64,000 bases of DNA from Symbiodinium natans (Eukaryota; Sar; Dinophyceae; Suessiales; Symbiodiniaceae): contig CAJNDS010000389.1 of assembly GCA_905221605.1 (NCBI GenBank), positions 1 to 64,000 on the forward strand, in the 5' to 3' direction. A program made the position numbers and the translations under genes. Every line of letters starts with the position of its first letter. The first letter of the stretch is position 1. Below are positions 38,527 to 47,541 of this stretch, piece by piece. The notes beneath the pieces are model-generated. The model did no database searches and was not told the DNA's origin. It saw only the letters and a program-made list of their open reading frames with translations.

Positions 38527-39201
38527 ATGCAAGAGGCTGTGAAGCGTTCTCGAAGCGGCTCAAGGATGGCGCCCCAGCCCTGCCCGCACTGCCGCAAGGC
38601 CTTCCAGTGCCGCAGCCTGCTGCAGCGCCACGTCTCCGCCGTGCACCTGAAGGAGAAGCCCTTCTCCTGCGCCGAGTGCCACAAGAGCTTCGGCACCAAG
38701 TACGCGCTCGACATACACGTGCGCGTCCGCCACCGGGACGAGCGGCCGCACCGCTGCCACTTGTGCGCCTACCGCTGCCACCTGCCGGCGGACCTGCGGA
38801 AGCACCTGGACAGCCACGCCAGGGGGCGCCGCGTGGGCTGCCCGCGGGAGGACCGCGTGGCGGCCTGGCTGGAGGAGGCGGGGCTCCCCTTCGAGCGCAC
38901 GGTGCGTGTGGACTTCTGCGACGGCGAGAAGCCCGAGCTCGCCCGCCTCGACTTCGTGCTGTACTTTGCCTGGGGCGCCTGCGTGCTCGACGAGCACCAG
39001 CACGAGCTCCGCTGCCCGCAGCGGGAGCGCCGCCGCATGGAGCGCGTGCGCAGCCACCACCTGGAGCCCGTGAAGTTCGTGCGCTACAACCCCGACGCCG
39101 CCGCCGGCCCGGAGGAGCGCCGCCGCCGCCTGCTGGAGTCCCTGGAGGCGCCGCCCCGGGACGGCTTCGAGGTCACGTACCTCTTCTACGAGCCCGCGTA
39201 A
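38527..39201 (+). CDS. C2H2 zinc-finger protein with nuclease-like domain
   Basis: 224 residues (or 210 from a second ATG at 38569). Three C2H2 fingers: CPHCRKAFQCRSLLQRHVSA at 19-40, CAECHKSFGTKYALDIH and CHLCAYRCHLPADLRKH. From about 115 on it matches the C-terminal half of the protein at 20864-21928: LDFVLYFAWGACVLDEHQH and KFVRYNPDAA. Compared with the paralogue the E-x-D-E-x-Q-H motif is shortened to LDEHQH, so one putative metal ligand may be lost. Likely DNA-binding, possibly nuclease; unproven. Confidence 0.65.
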   Translation: MQEAVKRSRSGSRMAPQPCPHCRKAFQCRSLLQRHVSAVHLKEKPFSCAECHKSFGTKYALDIHVRVRHRDERPHRCHLCAYRCHLPADLRKHLDSHARGRRVGCPREDRVAAWLEEAGLPFERTVRVDFCDGEKPELARLDFVLYFAWGACVLDEHQHELRCPQRERRRMERVRSHHLEPVKFVRYNPDAAAGPEERRRRLLESLEAPPRDGFEVTYLFYEPA

Positions 39202-39298
39202 AAAAAACTGCACGAGTGTAGGGATTGTCAGCCATGACCATGCACGACCATCGCACTGCCGTTCCCGCAGCCTTTTGAGCTCTTAGACTCCTAGAGCC

Positions 39299-39838
39299 AT
39301 GGAGCGTCTTCCGGGTGATGTCCTGGAAATGGTGGTGGGATTCATGCTTCCCACGCAGTGGTGCTGCGAGGAGATTGATGTGTGGTCAGTGCACTGCCAT
39401 CACATAACCCGACGCATGTGGGAAGGGAACCGTCACAACCACTTGATGTTTTTCCTCGCGAATGAGGTGGAGCGCTTCCTGAATGTCAGCAAGGCAATTA
39501 AAACCCGCCTGCGGAGCTTCCGCCTGGACTTCTACCAATGGGAACTGCACGATGTGTTCCTTTGTGAGTGCCTCCGCCGCATCGAGAAAGCGGGCAAGTA
39601 CCCCGAGCACCTGTGCCAGTACTTTCGGGCAACGTGGGAATCCGAAGAGCAACGCGAGAACATGCGCCGCCGCGCGCTGCGCGACTCTCGCATGCTGCTG
39701 GCCAGCCGCAGCCGCCGCCGCCGGCGGTGGGCCGCGTACGACATCGTCCGCGATGCCAGGCTCGACCCCCAGTCGCACATCCCCTTGGAGATTGCCTGGG
39801 AGCACGTCAACATCTTAAAGAAAAACCTCCCGGTCTGA
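39299..39838 (+). CDS. F-box-like protein, copy 1
   Basis: 179 residues starting MERLPGDVLEMVVGFMLP, which resembles an F-box helix start (LPxDVLxxIxxFL). It continues HHITRRMWEGN, FYQWELHDVFLCECLRRIEK and a basic stretch RSRRRRRWAAYDIV. F-box proteins recruit targets to SCF ubiquitin ligases, and viruses use them to reprogramme hosts; here the match is short and only suggestive. A frameshifted paralogue lies at 42934-43518. The gene follows an AAAAAACTGC box and is followed by the inverted minisatellite. Confidence 0.45.
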   Translation: MERLPGDVLEMVVGFMLPTQWCCEEIDVWSVHCHHITRRMWEGNRHNHLMFFLANEVERFLNVSKAIKTRLRSFRLDFYQWELHDVFLCECLRRIEKAGKYPEHLCQYFRATWESEEQRENMRRRALRDSRMLLASRSRRRRRWAAYDIVRDARLDPQSHIPLEIAWEHVNILKKNLPV

Positions 39839-39891
39839 AGCTCAACCCGAGCGGGGCGAACCGCACAGGCCGCCTGCGTCGGAAAAACTGT

Positions 39892-39990
39892 TGTCGACAG
39901 GTAGGGGTACGGGTAGGGGTACAGGTAGGGGGACAGGTAGGGGTACAGGTAGGGGTACAGGTAGGGGTACAGGTAGGGGTACAGGTAGTG
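39892..39990. repeat. Inverted 12 bp minisatellite with GTCGAC half site
   Basis: TTGTCGAC followed by GTAGGGGTACAG units, the reverse complement of the right-end minisatellites at 32205 and 46615. This may mark the left end of an element running to 46.9 kb. Confidence 0.9.
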
Positions 39991-40079
39991 GCACAGTGCG
40001 TTCAGGGCAGCCTTCAGTGCCCGGCAGCCTTCATAAACATCAAGCCAATCGCCAATCCATTCCGACCCGCTGCGACGCC

Positions 40080-42148
40080 ATGGTGAATCAGCCAGCCAAA
40101 GGGAGTGATCGCATCAAAACCCTCGCCCGCGAGATTGCCAACAGCCGCACCAAGCGGGGCCGGGAGCTGACCGAGGAGGAGGTGCAGGAGAAAAGGGAGG
40201 AGAAGGCTGAGCTGGAAGCGCGTCGCGAGAAGGTCAAGGCTGCTGCCAAGGCCAAGCGCCAGCTGGAGGCCAAAATGACATCGGAAACGGACCGCAATAT
40301 CGCCAGCACACGAGCCGAGGTGAGGCAGGGGACCGCCACGCTGGAGAAGCGCTTCGACCGCTTGGAGGCCATGGTCTCCTCGTACGCGTCGAGTTCCTCC
40401 GGCCGCGACGACCTGCTGCAGCGCCTCGCGGGCAAGCCCGGTAGCTCCCAGGAGATGCACGCGGAGATCCTAGTCCGCAAGGAGGACATGAAGCGCAAGC
40501 GCAAGGAGGAGCGCAAGGAGGAGCGCGAGGAGGAGAAGCAGGCCGAGAAGCGCCGCAAGCTGGAGCAGTGCCTCGAGATCCCGCTGGAGGAGGGCGACGC
40601 GCTGCAGGACGGAGTGGTGCTGCGCGGCGAGCTGGGCCGCCAGAAGATGCGCGGCCTCCAGGCCGTCAGGGGCTTCCACTACGGCAGGCTCCTCTGCTCC
40701 CTCTTGGAAGTCGGGGAGACATGCACGCTTGAGTTGGACCCCCTCAACGAGGAGCAGCTGAAAAAGCTCTGCAGCATGACGCAGACCGCGGTGGAGGGCA
40801 CCATAAGGACGGGATTGTGGAGGCGCAGATCCTGAAGGGCAAGCTCTGCGGTCCCAACCGCAGGGCCATAACGCCCCTGGCCATGCGCTTCACCTCCGAG
40901 CGCTTCCGCCCCATTGACATCTTCCCAAACAAGCCGGTGGAGGAGCCCGCGGTGGTGGAGCCCGCACCGATGGACGTCGAGCCCACGGTGGAGGAGCCCG
41001 TGGAGCCCGTGCAGGCGGCGGAGGAGCCCGCGAAGCCGGCAGCACAGCCTTCGGAGCCCATGGTGGAGCCCGAAGCCGTGGAGGCGGCGGAGGAGCCCGT
41101 GGAGCCAGCAGCACAGCCTTCGGAGTCGTTGGTGGTGGAGGAGCCCGGGGAGAAGCCGGCGGAGCCGGCAGCACAGCCTTCGGAGCCGTTGGTGGCGGAG
41201 GAGCCCGCGAAGCCGGCAAAGCCGGTGGAGACCCAGGAGGTCTCGCAGCAGGAGGCGATCCGCAATGAGATCGCAAAGCAACAGGCGGAGCGGGCGGCGC
41301 AGGAAGAGCACGCGGAGGCGGAGCGGAAGCGCGAGCTGCAGGAGCGGCTTTACCTGGAGCAGGCCCAGGGACTGCGGCGCATCCAAGGCTTCCTGGCCAG
41401 GCCCTTGAACAACGACTGGATCGAGTTGGCGCTCGAGAACTACGAGGACGCCAAGTTCCGCGTGGAGGGCGGCTTCACCTTCGGCATGGTCGCCAAGTGC
41501 CGACTGATCACGGACCACGACGTCCGCGAGGTGAAGGCGCTGCCGGAGGTCAGGCCCGAGGGCACGAAGGTGCACCTGCAGCTCGTAAACTCGGGGCCGA
41601 CGGTGTACAGCTGGGCCCCCACGGCGCTGCCGAGCAGGCCAGCTCGCAGGATCCCCAGGACGCCAGAACAGCCCGCGGAGCCCGTGCCCGAGGCCGCGAA
41701 GCCGGTGGTGGAAGAGCTTCCGGCGGAGCCTGCAGTGGAGCCCGCTGCGGCAGAGCCTGCGGCGGAGGAGCCAGCGGAGGAGCCGGCGGAGGAGCCTGCG
41801 GCGGAGCCTGCGACGGAGGAGTCTGCGACGGCATCCACGGCGGCCTCCACAGCGGAGGAGGAGGAGGGCGAGGTAGTGGCGGGCCTGCAGGTGCGTCGCG
41901 TGACGCACAAGAACGTGCAGTGGCTGGAGCTGGCGGCCAGGACGCTGGAGCAGTACAGGGCGGACCTGGAGATCCTCACGGCCAGGACGGCCGACGGGAC
42001 CGTGGAGGCCTGCCGGCTGCGCTGGGGCACGAACAGGTGGGCCAACGAGCTCTACGCCATCAACTCCAGCACCGGCAAGCTCGTCGCGCCCAAATCCAAG
42101 AAATCCGTCGAGGCGGACCAGGCCAGGGTGCAGTTCCGCCTGAAGTGA
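40080..42148 (+). CDS. Charged coiled-coil and Glu/Pro-rich protein, one frameshift
   Basis: Two overlapping frames (40080-40835 and 40817-42148) are best read as one gene of about 690 residues with a one-base frameshift near 40797, where GTIRTGLW becomes HHKDGIVEAQ. Part one: basic/acidic helical region (REEKAELEARREK), then KEERKEEREEEKQAEKRR. Part two: Glu/Pro/Ala repeats (VEEPAVVEPAPMDVEP) flanking two related ~50-residue modules, NNDWIELALENYEDAKF and NVQWLELAARTLEQYRAD, each followed by a strand pair with CRL. No family recognised; a structural or scaffolding role is possible. Confidence 0.5.
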
Positions 42149-42312
42149 GGCGGCATTTCACGAGGGGGTAGGCACTCAGGACAGCAGCATCACCCTCGGA
42201 AAAAAGGCCGGCAGGCCCGCTTTTCTTTTTTCTGCAACCAGCCACGGCAGGAAGACATGAACGCAACCGCCGTGCAGCCATTCAGCCCTTCCCAGCAACG
42301 CCCTAGGGCGCC

Positions 42313-42834
42313 ATGGACAGCTCGGACAGCAGCTGGGAGGAGGACGAGCGGCTCCCGAAGCCGCCGCCGCGGGTGGACCGGCGGAACCGCGTCTTCGCGC
42401 GGCTGAAGCAGGACGTGAAGGAGGCCCGGGCCCTGCGGGCCTGCGGCGCCAGCTTCCTGGACCCGCACCTGCTGGCCTGGCGGGCGCGGGAGGCGGAGGA
42501 GCGCCTGGAGGCGGAGGACCGGCGCTTCCAGCGGGAGGTGCTGGAGGCTTTGCGGGCCTACCACGCCCGGGAGCACCGGCGCCTGCGCGCGCTGGGCACC
42601 GGGCTCCTGGATACCGAGGCGGAGGGGAGCGAGCTCAAGCCCGAGAGGCTGGAGAGGACCGCGCAGCAGCTGGAGCACGCTGCGGGCCGTCTGCGCCGCC
42701 AGGGCCTCCAGCGCCGGGCCCGCCTGCTGCCGTGGCTCTTCCTCAACCAGGAGCACCACCGCCTGGCGCTCGGGGAGAACGCGGTGGACGCGATCGCGCG
42801 GCTGTTACGGGACCTGCGCAGGGCGGGGCGCTGA
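42313..42834 (+). CDS. Acidic-start, Arg-rich helical protein
   Basis: 173 residues: MDSSDSSWEEDERLPKPPPR, then long Arg/Glu/Leu helices (EAEERLEAEDRRFQREVLEA, LRRQGLQRRARLLPWLFLNQ). No family recognised. Intact frame, with GC-rich composition matching its neighbours. Upstream 42149-42312 is a short spacer with a GGAAAAAAGGCCGGC stretch that could be a terminator or promoter. Confidence 0.45.
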   Translation: MDSSDSSWEEDERLPKPPPRVDRRNRVFARLKQDVKEARALRACGASFLDPHLLAWRAREAEERLEAEDRRFQREVLEALRAYHAREHRRLRALGTGLLDTEAEGSELKPERLERTAQQLEHAAGRLRRQGLQRRARLLPWLFLNQEHHRLALGENAVDAIARLLRDLRRAGR

Positions 42835-42933
42835 GAGACGCGGGAGGGTCAAAAAGGGAAAGGGATAGAGGCTTGCAGCAGTTGCAGCCACGGAGCCTCC
42901 GCAGCTCCGCAGCCGTTTCCGCATCAAACAGCC

Positions 42934-43518
42934 ATGGCGCCCCAGAGCAAGCTCTTCTTCGTGCCCCGCGTGGCCAGGCGGCGCCGTGCCGCGGGCGCCT
43001 TCCGCCTGCCTGCTGCAGGAGATCCTGCTCTGGCTGCTGCCCCGGGACTGGCAGGCGGACCTTGTGCCCTTCTACCACCACCTGATGCACATGGCCGAGC
43101 GCATGTGGGCCGGGCTCGCGTTCAACAACGAGGCCATGGTGCGCGGGCGGGACGCGCTCGGCTGGCTGGGCGCCTGCCGGGCCCTCCGCGAGGACCCCCT
43201 GGCACGAGGGTGCTGACCTTTCAGCGGGAGCTCCACAACATGTTCCTGGCGGAGTGCTTCGGCCGCTTGCGGGAGGTCGGCAGGTGCGCGGTGTGGGAGC
43301 TGCGCGCGCTGCGCATCACAGTGGAAAGGATGGCCCCCTGCCGGGGGCGGCGCCACGCGCTGGAGCAGAGCCTGCTGCGCCCGGCGGCGCGGCGGGGACG
43401 GAGCGCGTGCGACCATGCGGTGGCGCGGACGCTGGACCTGGTGAAGAGCGAGCCCGCGGCGGGCGAGGAGGACGAGTTCAAAGACGGCGAGGGCGCGCTG
43501 CACCGCATGCTCGTCTGA
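42934..43518 (+). pseudogene. F-box-like protein, copy 2, frameshifted
   Basis: Starts MAPQSKLFFVPRVARRR in the frame of 42934. Between about 43005 and 43205 the sense frame is the next one (LLQEILLWLLPRDWQADLV, HHLMHMAERMWAGLAFNN). After that the first frame resumes with LTFQRELHNMFLAECFGRL. Aligned this way it matches the gene at 39299 throughout (HHITRRMW, ELHDVFLCECLRRI). Two compensating frameshifts of one base each; inactive unless they are assembly errors. Confidence 0.55.
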
Positions 43519-44368
43519 AGGGCAAGGGGGGCGGGCGAGGGTACAGGCCTGCGCGCCGAGAAAAAAGGAGTGTTGGGGGGGTCCTGGCTTCCCCCCGCAG
43601 GGGTACTGACCCCGGCCGCCACGAGAAGGCGCCCCCCCATCGGCTGGGAAAAAAAGGAAGAGAGGGGCCGAAGCCCCTCTCGAGAAAGAAGACGGGGGGA
43701 CAACCAGGCGGGGCCTAAGGGTCTCGGGACCTAGGGTTGGTACACCAGGGGGTGGGGTGCCCTGAAAGACCCTGGAAGGGGGGAACACCCTCAGGGGCTT
43801 ACAAAAGGGCTTAGGGACGCAGGGGCCGCAAGGTTCCGGGAGGAGGGCTCGGGCACTTGAGGGAGGACAAGGGACGGGAGGGAAACCACGGAAGGGGGTT
43901 CGGGCACCTAACCAAGGGTTGGGAAGGCCTGAGGTGCCCTGGAAACCTTCGCCGCAACCTGGCCTACGCCGAGGATTTTAAGAGTTTAAAGTTTCGTGAA
44001 TACCGGCGAAGGTTCGGGGCCCCCCGGCACAGTGCACCAGCCAAGCCCCCGGTGCTTCCCTCACTCTCCCACATCCACCCTGTCCGCGGCTTTACCCCCT
44101 ACAAAGTCTACAAGGTTAACCCTGTTCGAGGTAGAACCCGCCGCGGGGAGCACCCTGGCTTACAAGCTTAAACCTTTAAGCTCCAAGCTACCCGGTGGTA
44201 AACCAAAACTCCCGTGTGAGTGAGGGCGTGCTCCCGGGCTACGGCTACTCCTGAGGCTCTCCTACCATGTTGCTGTAGTGTGCTGTGTTGTCGTGCTGTT
44301 GCTGTGTGGCTGTGTTGCTGTGTCGTGCTGTGTCATGCCATGTGCCATGCTACGCCGCTCTCACCCTT
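43519..44368. other. Spacer, no gene recognised
   Basis: GC-rich with many G runs to about 43950, then more mixed sequence and a TGCTGTG-rich tract at 44265-44345. No coding domain seen. Confidence 0.4.
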
Positions 44369-45790
44369 CTACCCAGCGACTGCGCCCAGGCCCTGGAGCT
44401 GCCGTCGCCTCCTCCGCCAGGGCCTCCGCCAGGGCCTCTGCCAGGGCCTCCGCCAGGGCCTCCGCCAGGGCCTCCGCCAGGGCCTCCGCCGGGCCCGCCA
44501 GGCGAGGGCTGCGGGCCTTCCTCTTTCTTTTCTTCTTCCTTTGTCCCTCCTCCTCCTCGTCCTTTTTTTTCCTCCTCCTGCTACCATCCTCCTCCAGCAG
44601 CTCGAGCGCGTCTTCTGCTGCGTCCTCCTTTTGCGGGGGGCGGGCCGCCCTTCCTCCGCCGCTGCCTCCTCCGCCCGCACCGCCCCCCAACGCCCGCCCT
44701 CCATCTGCGCCCCCTCCATCCTCCGCCGACCCTCCGCCTGCGCCGCCGCCAACCGCCACCAGCTCGCCTCCGCCGGCGGCTCCTTGCCGACCTCCTCCCC
44801 GCGCCCCTGCTTCGGAGGCGGATCCAGGCAAGGTTTTCTCCTCTCTCCGCAGGAGAGTTTCTCCTTGCACGTTGAACACTCCGTGCACCGGCCTCGGAAA
44901 GACCGAGCCGCGGAGCTTCCTGGCGTTGCCGGAGCTCGTCCAGCGGCGGGGGTCGCCGGTGCGCTGCGGCCACCGGGCGTGGCCGGGCTCTTGCCGACAT
45001 AGCGGCCCCGCTGTCCCGGCTGTCGCGCGGGCGGCTGCCGCCCGCCCCCTGGGAGCCCCAGCAGCAGCGCGATGCGGCCCAGCAGCTCTTGCAGCCCAGG
45101 CACCACCAGGTGCAGGGTCACCGTGCCGCCACCGCCCGCCATGGCCTCCTCCAGGGCGTTCCGCAGGCCCTGGGCCTCCGCTTCCTGCTCCCGCCTCCTG
45201 CGGGCTTCCTCCTCCCTGCCCCACTGGGCCGCGGCTTCCTCCTCCTCCCGCCTCCTGCGGGCCTCAGCTTCCTCCCTGGCCCTCTGGGTCGCCGCTTCAT
45301 CCTCCTCCCGCATCCTGCGGGCCTCAGCTTCCTCCACCCTCTGGGCCGCGGCTTCCTTGGCCCTCCGGGCCGCCGCTTCCTCCTCCTCCCGCCTCCTGCG
45401 GGCCTCAGCCTGGGCCGCGTCCCTCTGGGCCCTCTCCTCGATGCCTTCAAGGAGGCGGGACATGTCCTCCTCCGTCCCCTCCCGGGCTGCCTCCATCGCA
45501 GCTCTGCGCCTCCGCTCCTCGATGTCCTCCGCGCACAACCTGTCCGATGCCCCCTCCTCCTCCTCCTCCTGCCCTTCCTCCTCCCACGCCCGTGCGGCCG
45601 CCACGCAGGGCTCTTCGGGCTCCTCCGCCACCACCTCGGCCACCTCCTCCGGCGGCACAGCCTCCCCCGTCCCCTCCTCCGGCGGCACAGCTGCCTCTGC
45701 GCCACTCCCGGCCCCCGCCCCCCCCGCCAGGACCTCGAGCACGCACAAGGCGAGCACCCCTATGGCGCACCCGCGCATGAAGCTCGCCAT
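44369..45790 (-). CDS. Putative secreted or membrane-anchored coiled-coil protein
   Basis: 473 codons from ATG at 45790. The N-terminus MASFMRGCAIGVLALCVLEV looks like a signal peptide. Then come an acidic region (about 40-85), a long Glu/Arg/Ala coiled coil with ~23-residue periodicity (AEARRRREEEEAAA) at about 125-215, a hydrophobic segment TVTLHLVVPGLQELLGRIAL at about 220-245, a Cys cluster (CTECSTCKEKLSC), and a C-terminus of RRPW tetrapeptide repeats from a 12 bp DNA repeat. Low-complexity composition makes the call uncertain, but signal peptide, periodicity and ATG agree. Opposite-strand frames here are shadows. Confidence 0.4.
   Translation of the reverse strand: MASFMRGCAIGVLALCVLEVLAGGAGAGSGAEAAVPPEEGTGEAVPPEEVAEVVAEEPEEPCVAAARAWEEEGQEEEEEGASDRLCAEDIEERRRRAAMEAAREGTEEDMSRLLEGIEERAQRDAAQAEARRRREEEEAAARRAKEAAAQRVEEAEARRMREEDEAATQRAREEAEARRRREEEEAAAQWGREEEARRRREQEAEAQGLRNALEEAMAGGGGTVTLHLVVPGLQELLGRIALLLGLPGGGRQPPARQPGQRGRYVGKSPATPGGRSAPATPAAGRAPATPGSSAARSFRGRCTECSTCKEKLSCGERRKPCLDPPPKQGRGEEVGKEPPAEASWWRLAAAQAEGRRRMEGAQMEGGRWGAVRAEEAAAEEGRPAPRKRRTQQKTRSSCWRRMVAGGGKKRTRRRRDKGRRKERGRPAALAWRARRRPWRRPWRRPWRRPWQRPWRRPWRRRRRQLQGLGAVAG
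44402..44500. repeat. 12 bp repeat CCTCCGCCAGGG
   Basis: About eight tandem copies; encodes the RRPW repeats at the end of the - strand gene. Confidence 0.9.
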
Positions 45791-45904
45791 GCTGTCTGGT
45801 GTTTCCGTGGTGAATGCTGCCTATCCTAGGCTGTGAAAATCTATGACTAAGTGCCTTAAAGCTTAAGAGGAATGGCGTGTCCCCTCTGTGCCATGGAGTG
45901 TGCC

Positions 45905-45995
45905 CCATGCTGCGGTGCTGTGCCCCATGCTGCGGTGCTGTAGTGCGGTGCTGTGGTGCGGTGCTGTAGTGCGGTGCTGTGGTGCGGTGCTGCTA
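45905..45995. repeat. GTGCTG-rich short tandem repeat
   Basis: TGCGGTGCTG units repeated about seven times. The rest of 45791-46200 shows no gene. Confidence 0.8.
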
Positions 45996-46202
45996 CTGTG
46001 TCCCCAGACTCGTGTTGCTGTCAACCCTCTTGAACCATGGAGCGGCGCGGAGAAACATGCTTAAGGGTTCGCTGTAGGGCCTTCTCGGAGGGGGGGATCG
46101 GGCTTATGCAGGGCACTTGGCTGGCACCTACGGTCACAAGTTAGGGCTGCAGAACGCTTTAGAAAAATCGGTTACACGGCGAAAGTCAGTGGTTTTTGAT
46201 CA

Positions 46203-46952
46203 TCAGTCAAGTTTCGCCGCACCGCACCGCCGCACCGCACCGCCGCACCGCCGCACCGCACCGCCGCACCGCACCGCCGCACCGCCACCGCCGCATCGCT
46301 CTCGCCAGAGATCCCCATCTCCCCGCATGCACCGCCGCACCACCGCACGCACCGCACCGCACCGCGCACCGCCGTCACTCACCGCACCGTTCTCGGCCCG
46401 AGCTCCCCATCTCCCCCGCATGCCCACCACAGCGCACCACCGCACACCACCGCACCGTTCTCGGCCCGAGCTCCCCATCTCCCCCGCATTGCCCACTGCA
46501 GCGCACCGCACCACCGCAACGCCACCGTTCCGGCCCAAGCTCCCCATCTCCCCCGCATGCCCACCCGCGCCACCACACCGCGCCGGACCGCGCACCGCGC
46601 CACCGCGCCCCTGTGCCCCGACCTGTACCCCTACCTGTACCCCTACCTGTACCCCCGACCTGTACCCCTACCCATCGACAAATTTATTGTCGACAACCTG
46701 GTCGACAACCTGTACCCCTACCTGTACCCCTACCTGTCCCCAACCTGTACCGCTACCTGTCAACAAATTTATTGTCGACAACAACAAATGCATGTTTCGC
46801 GCCGCGTTTTCGCGTGTGCAAATGAGTTTACGGCATGCAAGTGCACGCGTTGCGCATGCATTTTCGAAGCGTTTTTCTCGCATCATGAAAGCATTTTGTC
46901 GCATCATGAATCATCACGGAGCATTTTTGTTGCATCATGCAAAAAAAACCAC
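46203..46952. repeat. Right-end cassette, copy 2
   Basis: Same order as 31979-32700: CACCGC repeats with GAGCTCCCCATCTCCCCCGC units (46203-46560), the 12 bp minisatellite and GTCGACAA hairpins (46615-46790), then AACAAATGCATGTTTCGCGC and TCGCATCATGAAA. It is shorter in the minisatellite and lacks several short pieces present in copy 1. Confidence 0.85.
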
Positions 46953-47292
46953 CTCTCTCAGCTGAGATCGAGGATCTAGTTTGAGGAGTGTCGTTCTAGA
47001 GGCCTCAGTTCCTAAACTGCATCAGAGTGCAGTTTCAGGTCTCACAGCAGCATCGCTGCAGCCGATTTTGAGGCCAGAAAATTTGCGAGAGAGGAATCGC
47101 AACAGGATGCAGTTCTGAGGCTGCGGAGTTGTGGAGTGTAACAGCGTGGAACTCTACAACTCAGAACTGCATCCTGTTGCGATTCCGATTACGAGCAAAT
47201 TTTCTGGCCTCAAAATTGGCTGCAGCGATGCTACTGTGAGACCTGAAACTGCACTCTGATGCAGTTTTGGAACTGAGGCCTCTAGAACGACA
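46953..47292. repeat. Palindrome copy 2, part before the copia insertion
   Basis: Left arm, loop and most of the right arm of the palindrome seen at 32701-33159. Compared with copy 1 it lacks about 40 bp near the outer left arm and about 13 bp near the loop. It ends at GAACGACA where the LTR starts; the missing end is at 57218-57295. Confidence 0.95.
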
Positions 47293-47460
47293 TGTGGAAG
47301 ATTGTAGCTGATCAGTGATGTTTTTTTGTCATGTTTTGGATCAGCTTGTAGAGGTTTGTTTTGCTTCGGAGTGATTGGGAATCCGTGTGATCCCATCCTC
47401 GATGGTTTATGCCTCGTTGATTTCCAAGAAAATCATACGAGTGTGTTTTTGCCCAATACG

Positions 47461-47470
47461 CTATTTAAAG
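47461..47470 (+). promoter_or_regulatory. TATA-like box in LTR
   Basis: CTATTTAAAG, about 95 bp before the spliced-leader-like motif. Probable core promoter by position only. Confidence 0.35.
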
Positions 47471-47541
47471 TGAGTGTGCAGTGTGTAGGAACTTCGTTCT
47501 GAAGCTGAGTTTAAGCTCACAAGAGAGAATTCGTTGAGTTT

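Larger units (their letters stand above)
37312..46952. mobile_element. Second virus-like segment
   Basis: GC content jumps at about 37312, and the genes from there to 45790 are intronless and closely spaced like those of the first provirus but encode a different set. The segment ends in the same right-end cassette (46203-46952). An inverted copy of the 12 bp minisatellite at 39900-39990 splits it, so it may be two pieces. No capsid, ATPase or polymerase gene was found here; it could be a fragment or a cargo-rich relative of the first element. Confidence 0.5.

Noticed and set aside
44278-45780. 500-codon Pro/Ser-rich + strand frame
   Set aside because: Antisense of the coiled-coil gene; pure low complexity without a sensible start or domain.
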